From: Verrucomicrobia bacterium UBA3841
Lineage (GTDB): Bacteria; Verrucomicrobiota; Kiritimatiellia; RFP12; UBA1067
Assembly (NCBI GenBank): GCA_002392765.1
Contig: DGHT01000001.1
Coordinates: 1-21,924 of the forward strand
DNA: 21,924 bases
Direction: 5' to 3'
In this document: positions 1-5,106 of the stretch, piece by piece
Numbering within the stretch: the stretch's first letter is position 1
Layout of the letters: every line of letters begins with the position of its first letter
The notes under the pieces: model-generated
What the model saw: the letters and a program-made list of their open reading frames with translations, nothing else
The model's database searches: none
Told to the model about the DNA's origin: nothing
Position numbers and translations under genes: made by a program

Positions 1-323
1 GTCTCTCGCATAGAACACAGCCCCATGGTTGCGTTCAACACTTTTTCTGCGTATCTTTTTGCATGTGGATTTGATTTTAAGATTGATCTTCGCCCGATTG
101 TCAGCAGTAAGAGTCTGTTTTCGAGGCGCCCAGCATCGGCGCATTAATGGTAAAGTCATTCCTCGTACGCGAACCTTTGTCTTTTCTTCGAGGGTACAGG
201 GCGGGGCGTTGCAGGCAAGATAACGAACGTTACGCGGTTGCGTGACGTTTCTTACGTTAATAATTTGGCGGGACGGTGACAAAATGACCATTTGTAAGTT
301 GGCTTAGTGGTGACAAGTCCCCC
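1..323. other. Left-edge region without a recognised gene
   Basis: This stretch is visibly less GC-rich than the rest of the window and I recognise no gene family in it. On the minus strand an open frame starts at an ATG at 291-289 and runs off the left edge without a stop (97 codons). Its translation is basic and resembles no family I know, and there is no Shine-Dalgarno sequence before its ATG. Around 222-259 lie several close copies of ACGTT or its complement. The octamer GGTGACAA occurs twice in direct orientation (275-282 and 309-316). These could be the end of a mobile element or a dispersed repeat, but nothing decides this. Confidence 0.25.
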
Positions 324-352
324 TTGACGGCGTGATTGCTGCATGCTATAAT
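324..352 (+). promoter_or_regulatory. Sigma-70-type promoter upstream of the truncated ATPase stub
   Basis: TTGACG (324-329) and TATAAT (347-352) are separated by exactly 17 bp, a near-perfect housekeeping promoter. The predicted start of transcription is near 359, about 24 nt before the ATG at 383. Because the gene directly downstream is only a stub, the promoter may now serve mainly the membrane-protein genes that follow. Confidence 0.7.
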
Positions 353-382
353 ATTGACAAATTTTATCAATAGGAGAGTAGT

Positions 383-505
383 ATGGTCAATTTCAGGCGC
401 AAAGCTTATTCGCAGATGCTTGATTGGAAAAACAATCTTGCTGACAAATATGCGCTTCTTGTCAAGGGAGATAGCCGCTCTTCAAAGGGCAATGATGTCA
501 CATGA
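383..505 (+). pseudogene. N-terminal stub of a DUF4143/AAA_14-type ATPase
   Basis: A 40-codon frame begins at an ATG with a good Shine-Dalgarno (GGAGAG, 373-378). It opens with MVNFRRKAYSQMLDWKN and continues to YALLVKG. That is the usual opening of the DUF4143 ATP-binding family (a basic start, a Y..ML.WK motif, then the strand leading into a GARRVGKS-type P-loop). Here the P-loop is replaced by GDSRSSKG and a stop follows at 503-505, so the ATPase core and C-terminal nuclease-like part are missing. I read this as a gene truncated by deletion or recombination that kept its promoter. A functional 40-residue peptide is possible but has no support. Family assignment rests on a short segment and is moderately sure. 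Confidence 0.5.
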
Positions 506-550
506 ATCCGAGTTTGCAGCCATCTTCTTTCCGAAATGAGGACTGCTGAA

Positions 551-1513
551 ATGAGAATACGATGCGGAACAATTCACATAGTGGTGCTGGTGGCGCTCGC
601 CGTCGGCGCGGCGGCGGGATGGTTCGCCGCGGGGGCGTGGGGAGGTGCGGCGTGCGCGGCGCGCACGCCCTACCAGGCGCGGGCGGATGTTGGTAGGGCG
701 GGCGCGCCGCGCACGCCGAATGGTAGGGCGGGCAGCCCCCTGCCCGCCGATTCCAAGCCCCGGCGCAAGGTGCTGATGCGCTCGTCGGCGGATGCCGAGG
801 TGCAGGAAAAAGTTTTGCGCGGAAGAATTGCGGATCTGAAGAAACGTCTGGAATTCTCCAGGCGTGAGAGCGAGGCTTTGGCGGAGGCCCGCCGGCGGCT
901 CTCCAACGACGGGATTTACACAGCCGCGAGAAATCTTGAGGAAATATGGCTGCAGGCCGCGGAGGCAAAGAAGGCTCTCGGGAAGGAAGACGGCAAGGCC
1001 ACCATCGGCGAAATGAGGGCACTTGCGCCGGACTGGTGGGATCATACGGAAAAAGACATGTTGTCGGGCAGATACGACAATCGTCTTAAAAGTGTGCGGA
1101 GGGTTCTCGGCATATTGACATCCGTCGATCCGTCGGTGATGACCCCGGACGAACTGAAGGTGCATGACGCTTTCGTGGAAAAGCTCTCCGCCGCGCAGGA
1201 GTCGGACTCCGTCTTGCTGGACGGGATTTCCGACGACACTACGCTTGAAGAGATGGACAAGGCGTTTCAAGGTGCGTTCGCGCAATATAACGATGTCGAT
1301 TTCAAAGCCGAACGTAGCGCCCTTATAGACATGATATCGAGGGCGTATGGACTAGCGGATGGAGCCGCTGCCCGTTTTTCATCTGTATTCAAGGATGTGG
1401 ACGGGGCACTCCAGGACGTTCCGGCCGGCTCGTTTGAAGACTTCAGAAAGAGTTTCAAGGACGGAAAGACCGCAGGCTCTCAGGCGCATGGGGAAACGGA
1501 GGTGTCGAAATGA
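551..1513 (+). CDS. Signal-anchored extracytoplasmic protein with repeat-derived linker (paralogue 1)
   Basis: This 320-residue protein is of unknown function. The ATG at 551 is preferred over 536 because GAGGA (538-542) lies 8 nt before it and the resulting N-terminus matches its relatives at 1510 and 3100. Residues 8-30 form a hydrophobic, Ala/Gly-rich anchor ending in AAGWFAAGAWGG, with no clear cleavage site, so the rest probably lies outside the cytoplasm. Residues 31-75 are a low-complexity Ala/Arg/Pro linker encoded by three palindromic repeats. The remainder is helical and charged (coiled-coil-like near residues 80-115). A DDTTLEEM segment matches DDTTTEEV in the next gene, indicating distant paralogy. 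Its stop overlaps the next start (ATGA), so the two are co-translated. No enzymatic motif is visible. Confidence 0.7.
   Translation: MRIRCGTIHIVVLVALAVGAAAGWFAAGAWGGAACAARTPYQARADVGRAGAPRTPNGRAGSPLPADSKPRRKVLMRSSADAEVQEKVLRGRIADLKKRLEFSRRESEALAEARRRLSNDGIYTAARNLEEIWLQAAEAKKALGKEDGKATIGEMRALAPDWWDHTEKDMLSGRYDNRLKSVRRVLGILTSVDPSVMTPDELKVHDAFVEKLSAAQESDSVLLDGISDDTTLEEMDKAFQGAFAQYNDVDFKAERSALIDMISRAYGLADGAAARFSSVFKDVDGALQDVPAGSFEDFRKSFKDGKTAGSQAHGETEVSK
649..674 (-). repeat. GGTAG palindromic element, copy 1 (inverted)
   Basis: Read on the minus strand this is GGTAG followed by arm GGCGTGCGC, loop GCC and arm GCGCACGCC, a perfect 9-bp stem. It lies inside the coding sequence of the 551-1513 gene and is translated as part of its linker. 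Confidence 0.7.
692..717 (+). repeat. GGTAG palindromic element, copy 2
   Basis: GGTAG, arm GGCGGGCGC, loop GCC, arm GCGCACGCC. It equals copy 1 except for one base in the left arm, which creates a single stem mismatch. It is in frame within the 551-1513 gene. Confidence 0.7.
722..748 (+). repeat. GGTAG palindromic element, copy 3
   Basis: GGTAG, arm GGCGGGCAG, loop CCCC, arm CTGCCCGCC. The inner arm sequence differs from copies 1 and 2, yet the 9-bp stem is perfect. It is translated within the 551-1513 gene, 4 nt after copy 2. Confidence 0.7.
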
Positions 1514-2331
1514 CAAGCCGCACGAAATATGCAGCGGCATTGAGTCTGTCGCTTGCCGCAGGATTCGCGATCGGGTGGGTGTCTAGGGAGTGCGTCTCCG
1601 ATTGTCGCAAATCCACGGTAGGGGCCGAGCACCGCGCGGCGCGGAGCAACGGTGCGCACATCTCGGACGACCGCTTGTGCGGCTCGCTTTGTTCGGGTGA
1701 TACCGGTGATCGTGCCCAGCCGTTGAAAAATGGAGTTGCGCCCGCCGGCTCTTCCATCGTTGCCGAATTGCGCGAAGAAGAAGCCCGGTTGGCGAAGGAG
1801 ATTGCGGAAATCGAGCGTGGCGCATCCGGGGAAAGCAAAGATAATGTCGGGAGCCTTGTTGCCGGTTACACCTTCAACGGGGCGAAGACGCTTGGGGAGG
1901 CGAGGGTCAAGGCTCCGCAGGACTATGAAGACTTTGACATCGTGCGGCACTATCGAAAAGCGTGTTGGGGGCGCGGGGCTTCGAAGTTGAGAGAAATGAT
2001 GGATAAATCCGGAATCGATCTATCGCGTCTGCCGGAGAAAGAGCGTGCCGCGATCGTCCGGTTGCTTGAAATCAAAGACAGGCTTGCCGAGGCGGTCTGC
2101 AAGGCCGCCGCGATGGGCGACGATACGACGACGGAGGAAGTAGTCCATGCCGAGTCTGAGATTATGAGCCTTCAAGAGGAGATGGGGCGCGTATATGAGA
2201 GTGCGCGCAACAGCTTGATTTCGCTTCTGGTCAAGGCGCGCGCGGAAAAGGCGGGCTTCTCCAACGAAGACGCGGATTCCATAGCCGAATCGTTTCGCGC
2301 AATCGCCGAAACCGATATGCAGGTGTATTGA
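1510..2331 (+). CDS. Signal-anchored extracytoplasmic protein with repeat-derived linker (paralogue 2)
   Basis: This 273-residue protein of unknown function overlaps the preceding gene by 4 bp and has a Shine-Dalgarno GGAGG at 1498-1502. Residues 6-24 are a hydrophobic anchor (ALSLSLAAGFAIGW). Residues 25-75 are a low-complexity linker that contains a Cys-rich stretch (DRLCGSLCSGDTGDR). That stretch is encoded by a dispersed repeat whose inverted copy lies at 4110-4153 outside any intact gene. The ectodomain is acidic and helical. Residues ~78-100 form a short coiled coil (EEARLAKEIAEIERG). Residues ~170-260 resemble paralogue 1: a D/E-rich helix, DDTTTEE, then an SLISLLVKARAEKAGF helix. No catalytic motif is visible. 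It is probably co-transcribed with the 551 gene. Confidence 0.7.
   Translation: MTSRTKYAAALSLSLAAGFAIGWVSRECVSDCRKSTVGAEHRAARSNGAHISDDRLCGSLCSGDTGDRAQPLKNGVAPAGSSIVAELREEEARLAKEIAEIERGASGESKDNVGSLVAGYTFNGAKTLGEARVKAPQDYEDFDIVRHYRKACWGRGASKLREMMDKSGIDLSRLPEKERAAIVRLLEIKDRLAEAVCKAAAMGDDTTTEEVVHAESEIMSLQEEMGRVYESARNSLISLLVKARAEKAGFSNEDADSIAESFRAIAETDMQVY
1669..1712 (+). repeat. 44-bp dispersed repeat, coding copy
   Basis: This segment matches the reverse complement of 4110-4153 at 42 of 44 positions. Here it is in frame and encodes part of the linker of the 1510-2331 protein. At 4110 the same element lies, inverted, in the degenerate fourth family member. Confidence 0.75.
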
Positions 2332-2334
2332 CGA

Positions 2335-2363
2335 TTGCGGGTGTGCGGTTGTTGTGATATAAT
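2335..2363 (+). promoter_or_regulatory. Promoter of the toxin-antitoxin pair
   Basis: TTGCGG (2335-2340) is followed after 17 bp by a perfect TATAAT (2358-2363). It starts right after the stop of the 1510-2331 gene. The predicted transcript start is near 2370, about 28 nt before the antitoxin ATG at 2398. The antitoxin, as in related pairs, would be expected to repress here, although I see no clear inverted-repeat operator. Confidence 0.6.
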
Positions 2364-2397
2364 ATGTATAGTTTTAAAATGAAATCAAGGAAGCACA

Positions 2398-2691
2398 ATG
2401 GCATCACTGACGATACGCGATCTGCCGGAACGGACTGTTTCCATCCTCAAGCACAGGGCGATTCGCAATCATCGCAGTCTGAACGGGGAAGTCCTTTCCA
2501 TCTTTTCATACGTTGTTTCCTTCGGGGATGCGTTTGATTTTCCGCTTCAGCCGCGGGAAGACAATTGCGTATGGCGAAAGAAGGATCCCATACTTGAATT
2601 GGCTGGCAAGTGGGAAGATGCCCGTCCGATCGAGGCGACGATAGCCGACATAGAGGGGGCGCGGACGTTTGGACGCGAGGTTGCGCTATGA
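2398..2691 (+). CDS. FitA-like ribbon-helix-helix antitoxin
   Basis: This 97-residue protein starts at an ATG with AAGGA at 2387-2391. Residues 1-35 (MASLTIRDLPERTV, then LKHRAIRNHRSLNGEV) are the signature of the FitA/StbC-type ribbon-helix-helix antitoxins. The TIRDLP strand inserts into the operator major groove and the RSLNGEV helix builds the dimer. Family members usually run to about 75-85 residues. Here the middle (residues ~40-65) carries an aromatic, less typical segment before the acidic C-terminus (EATIADIEGARTFGREVAL), which probably wraps and inhibits the toxin. The stop overlaps the toxin start (ATGA), the usual arrangement. It should neutralise the VapC toxin and autoregulate the promoter at 2335-2363. 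Confidence 0.85.
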   Translation: MASLTIRDLPERTVSILKHRAIRNHRSLNGEVLSIFSYVVSFGDAFDFPLQPREDNCVWRKKDPILELAGKWEDARPIEATIADIEGARTFGREVAL

Positions 2692-3083
2692 TTCTTCTGG
2701 ATACGAACGTCTGTATCGGCATTCTGCGCGGTGACGGAAATGTTCTTGCGGCATACGCCAAAAACGCCGGCAATGTTGCAATGTCCGCAATGACGGTAGG
2801 GGAGCTCTTTTTTGGTGCAGAGAAATCCCAGCAGAGAGAGCGGAATCTTGGACTTGTCGAGCAGTTTGTCGCTGCAATGCCCATTGTACAGACCGACAAT
2901 GACATCATGCGGCGATTTGGCAGGGAAAAGGCGAGACTTCAGGCTGCGGGAGCGCCTGTTGAGGATGCGGATATCCTCATCGCCGCGACCGCTTTGACCT
3001 TGTCGTCCCCCCTCGCAACGGGAAATACGCGTCATTTCGTCCGGTTCCCTGACTTGGAACTGGCCAACTGGTTTGCATCGTAG
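2688..3083 (+). CDS. vapC: VapC-family PIN-domain toxin ribonuclease
   Basis: This 131-residue PIN-domain protein overlaps the antitoxin stop by 4 bp; the in-frame ATG at 2610 lies inside the antitoxin gene and is rejected. The acidic Mg2+-binding residues of the family are visible: D5 in the ILLDTNV opening, E39 in TVGELFFGAEKS, and D95 in EDADILIAATAL, with the usual TGNTRHF close at 111-117. PIN toxins of this type are Mg2+-dependent ribonucleases that cut tRNA or rRNA when free of antitoxin. The length is full for the family and all key residues are present, so it should be active. It ends 16 bp before the next membrane-protein gene, whose ribosome site lies in that gap, so the pair and that gene may share a transcript. 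Confidence 0.9.
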   Translation: MILLDTNVCIGILRGDGNVLAAYAKNAGNVAMSAMTVGELFFGAEKSQQRERNLGLVEQFVAAMPIVQTDNDIMRRFGREKARLQAAGAPVEDADILIAATALTLSSPLATGNTRHFVRFPDLELANWFAS

Positions 3084-3099
3084 ACAAGGAGCAAGCAAA

Positions 3100-3981
3100 A
3101 TGAAAACACGGTATGGAATGGTTCTTGCGGTGGTGATTGCGCTCGCAGTCGGCGCGGCGGCGGGATGGTTCGCCGCAAGCGCGTGGAGAGAAGAGAAATG
3201 CTTGCCCGCCGTAGCCTTGGCGAAGGCGGGTGGAAATGTGGAAACAGCCAATGCCGGCAGGGCGGACGGCCCGGACGGTAGGGCGGTTTCGATGAAACCG
3301 CCGAAACCGCCGAGCGCGCCCGCCCCCGCTACGCCCCGGCGCAAGGCCAATGTAGATGTGCGTCCCGCACCGGAGGCGGCAAAGCCGGAGGAAAAGCCCG
3401 TGCAGGAGGAGCAGCCGGAGCAGAAAAACGACAACGAGCGGTTCGCCCGCTACCTCGACATGTTCAAGAACGATCCCGGGGCTCTGGTGGCGGAGTTCCT
3501 GAAGGAAGCCGATGCCGACCGGGCAAGACAGATGGAGATACGCAAATACACAATCGACAATCTGAAGCTGGATGCCGAACAGCGCGCGGTGTTCGAAAAC
3601 GCCCTCGACGAGCTCCAGGCGACCATAAAACGGCAGCAGCAGGATGCGGTGGATCTCATAGTCGAAGGGTACTTGAACGAGGACACCGCCGCGGATGGTT
3701 CCATCTGGAGCAGCAACCCCCTGTTGATGAGAAGGAGCATGGCGGCGCGCGAGAGCGCCATCCAGGAAACGGCGGAGAAACTTTACGAACAGCTGGAGCT
3801 TGACGGCATCGGAGACGCCGCGAAGCAATCCTATATCCTGAATGCGGTCAACAGAACCTCGTTTTCGTACGAATGCCTGGAGCCGTACCTTTCCGTCTAC
3901 GACAAGATATACAAGAACATGGGCGTGGGCGAAGGCGTGTTCAGCTGGTGCGCACGACAGCGTCCGGTGCCTATAAAATGA
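3100..3981 (+). CDS. Signal-anchored extracytoplasmic protein with repeat-derived linker (paralogue 3)
   Basis: This 293-residue protein is of unknown function. The ATG at 3100 is preferred over 3073 because AAGGAG (3086-3091) precedes it and the N-terminus then matches its relatives. Residues 6-29 form the anchor (VIALAVGAAAGWFAASAW, nearly identical to paralogue 1). Residues ~30-120 are a long linker rich in Ala, Pro, Lys and Glu (KPPKPPSAPAP, then EEKPVQEEQPEQ), part of it encoded by dispersed palindromes at 3204-3231 and 3277-3302. The rest is helical: a LDAEQRAVFENALDELQATI segment resembles helical periplasmic domains, and the C-terminus is Tyr-rich (YLSVYDKIYKNMG). The shared anchor but different ectodomain suggests shuffling or rapid divergence. 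No catalytic residues are recognised. Confidence 0.7.
   Translation: MKTRYGMVLAVVIALAVGAAAGWFAASAWREEKCLPAVALAKAGGNVETANAGRADGPDGRAVSMKPPKPPSAPAPATPRRKANVDVRPAPEAAKPEEKPVQEEQPEQKNDNERFARYLDMFKNDPGALVAEFLKEADADRARQMEIRKYTIDNLKLDAEQRAVFENALDELQATIKRQQQDAVDLIVEGYLNEDTAADGSIWSSNPLLMRRSMAARESAIQETAEKLYEQLELDGIGDAAKQSYILNAVNRTSFSYECLEPYLSVYDKIYKNMGVGEGVFSWCARQRPVPIK
3204..3231 (+). repeat. Dispersed GC-rich palindromic repeat within coding sequence
   Basis: This segment contains CCCGCC and GGCGGG at its ends and an inner GCCTT/AAGGC pair around GGCG. It is translated in frame in the 3100-3981 gene (VALAKAG). Its reverse complement reads RLRQGYGGQ in another frame, a peptide I recall from many spurious ORFs in metagenome assemblies, so the element is probably widespread. 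That recollection is not verified here. Confidence 0.5.
3277..3302 (+). repeat. GGTAG palindromic element, copy 4
   Basis: GGTAG, arm GGCGGTTTC, loop GAT, arm GAAACCGCC, a perfect 9-bp stem with arms different from copies 1-3. It is translated in frame in the linker of the 3100-3981 protein (GRAVSMKPP). Confidence 0.7.
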
Positions 3982-4048
3982 GCAAGGCGCTCTGATGGAA
4001 CGGCATGGTCGCGCTTGCCATCGGCGTCGCGGCGGGGGCATGGGGTAA

Positions 4049-4092
4049 TTGTGGGAATGTGGAATTATGGAATTGTGGGAATGTGGAAACAG
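4049..4092 (+). repeat. Degenerate tandem repeat of GGAAT/GTGG units
   Basis: Successive units such as GTGGGAATGTGG, AATTATGG and AATTGTGGGAATGTGG follow each other, ending in GAAACAGCC. The last 16 nt of the module (4081-4096) recur at 3236-3251 in the linker of the 3100-3981 gene. Confidence 0.6.
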
Positions 4093-4109
4093 CCAAAGTC
4101 GGTAGGGCG

Positions 4110-4153
4110 CGATCACCGGTATCACCCGAACAAAGTGAGCCGCGCAAGCGGTC
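4110..4153 (-). repeat. 44-bp dispersed repeat, inverted copy
   Basis: The reverse complement matches 1669-1712 at 42 of 44 positions. It follows a GGTAG start (4101-4105) and lies in the degenerate family member, not in an intact gene. Confidence 0.75.
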
Positions 4154-4189
4154 GCTAGAGGTGTGCGCGCCGGACACCTGCGCGGCGGA

Positions 4190-4262
4190 CGCACAGGGTA
4201 TCCCCCTCGCACGGCGAGTCCGCGAAGCGGATGCTCTGGCAGGGGTGCGCGTCCCTCCCCGG
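4190..4262 (+). repeat. Palindrome-rich dispersed repeat before the exporter operon
   Basis: This segment holds a TCCGC/GCGGA stem around GAA (4219-4231), flanked by CCCCCTCGC on the left and GCAGGGG on the right. It resembles the paired hairpins of REP-type elements. No T-run follows closely enough to call a terminator. Confidence 0.4.
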
Positions 4263-4294
4263 GTTTTGTAATTTTCGCTGTTGAAACTTTCGCA

Positions 4295-4323
4295 TGTAAA
4301 CTTTTCCGAAATTTTGCTATAAT
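4295..4323 (+). promoter_or_regulatory. Promoter of the gldA-to-mnmE gene cluster
   Basis: A perfect TATAAT (4318-4323) is preceded at 17 bp by a weak TGTAAA (4295-4300), in an AT-rich pocket between the repeats and the operon. The start of transcription should lie near 4330, giving a leader of about 38 nt before the ATG at 4369. No other promoter of this quality is seen before the next genes. Confidence 0.5.
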
Positions 4324-4368
4324 ATTCTGACTATCGATCAGATATGAACATACAAATCAAGGAGTGAA

Positions 4369-5106
4369 ATGCTAGAAGTCAAGAACCTCAAAAAGCGCTT
4401 CGGCGGTTTCGAGGCGGTCAAGGGCATATCCTTCTCCGTCGCGAAAGGCGAGGTGCTGGGATTTCTCGGGCCGAACGGCGCGGGAAAATCGACTACAATG
4501 AGAATGATCACCGGGTTCCTGCCCCCGACGGAGGGAACGGCGTCGATTTGCGGTCACGACATAGTCGCCGATCCGGTGGCGGCCAAAGCGTGTCTGGGCT
4601 ACCTTCCGGAATCCGCGCCCAGCTACCGCGCCATGGTCGTAGAGGAATATCTCGCGTTCATCGCGGAAATCCGCGGTTTCAGGGGCGCGGCCAGGAAAGA
4701 GGCCGTCGAACGCGTGATCGCGCAGGCGCACCTCGAGCCTGTCGCCAGAAAGACGATAGACACCCTGTCCAAAGGCTATCGCCAGCGCACTTGCTTCGCG
4801 CAGGCCATAATCCACGATCCCAAAGTGCTCGTAATGGACGAGCCGACCGACGGACTCGACCCCAACCAGAAGTTCGCCGTGCGCGAAATGATCAAGTCCA
4901 TGGCTTCCGAAAAGGCGATAGTCATCTCCACGCACATCCTGGAAGAGGTCGACGCGGTCTGCACGCGCGCGGTCGTCATTTCAGGCGGCGAGGTGAAGGC
5001 CGACTGCACTCCGGCCGAGCTTAAGGCCAAGGATCCGAGCGGACGTCTCGACGTGGTGTTCCGCAAACTGACCGGCGACTCTGCCGAAAAGGAGGCGACG
5101 AAATGA
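4369..5106 (+). CDS. gldA: GldA-like ABC transporter ATP-binding protein
   Basis: This 245-residue cytoplasmic ATPase powers the membrane partner encoded next. The start is set by AAGGAG at 4359-4364. Walker A is GPNGAGKST (34-42), the signature loop is LSKGYRQR (133-140), Walker B is VLVMDEPTDGLDP (153-165), and the H-loop His lies in STHILEEVD near residue 190. The Q-loop region reads GYLPESAPSY (77-86), where Pro-Glu replaces the usual Gln, as in the GldA subgroup of ABC-2 exporters. Length and motifs are complete. GldA was named for Flavobacterium gliding, but in non-gliding bacteria such operons probably export or extract envelope components. The substrate is unknown. It overlaps the permease gene by 4 bp. 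The symbol denotes family resemblance only. Confidence 0.85.
   Translation: MLEVKNLKKRFGGFEAVKGISFSVAKGEVLGFLGPNGAGKSTTMRMITGFLPPTEGTASICGHDIVADPVAAKACLGYLPESAPSYRAMVVEEYLAFIAEIRGFRGAARKEAVERVIAQAHLEPVARKTIDTLSKGYRQRTCFAQAIIHDPKVLVMDEPTDGLDPNQKFAVREMIKSMASEKAIVISTHILEEVDAVCTRAVVISGGEVKADCTPAELKAKDPSGRLDVVFRKLTGDSAEKEATK

Larger units (their letters stand above)
4005..4271 (+). pseudogene. Degenerate fourth member of the anchored protein family
   Basis: An 88-codon frame opens with MVALAIGVAAGAWG. Compared with paralogue 1 (VALAVGAAAGWFAAGAWGG) this is the same anchor minus about five residues. The frame then passes through a tandem GGAAT/GTGG repeat (NCGNVELWNCGNVETA), the 16-nt ATGTGGAAACAGCCAA module also found in paralogue 3 (3236-3251), a GGTAG start (4101-4105), the inverted 44-bp repeat and a palindromic segment. 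It stops without any ectodomain. The start has only a weak ribosome site. I read it as a broken copy in which the ectodomain was lost or replaced by repeats. A short anchored peptide could still be made, but nothing supports a function. Confidence 0.5.

Noticed and set aside
29..223. Plus-strand 64-codon frame near the left edge
   Set aside because: There is no ribosome site, no family resemblance and poor composition. It competes with an open minus-strand frame; neither is convincing.
536..550. ATG at 536 as the start of the first anchored protein
   Set aside because: It has no ribosome site, and using it makes the N-terminus unlike its paralogues. The ATG at 551 has GAGGA in place.
3971..4177. 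Minus-strand frame sharing DRLRGSLCSGDTGDR with the protein at 1510
   Set aside because: The shared peptide comes from the inverted 44-bp repeat, not from gene homology; the rest is repeat translation.
4219..4231. TCCGC/GCGGA hairpin as a terminator before the exporter operon
   Set aside because: No T-run follows directly; it is better explained as part of a dispersed palindromic repeat.
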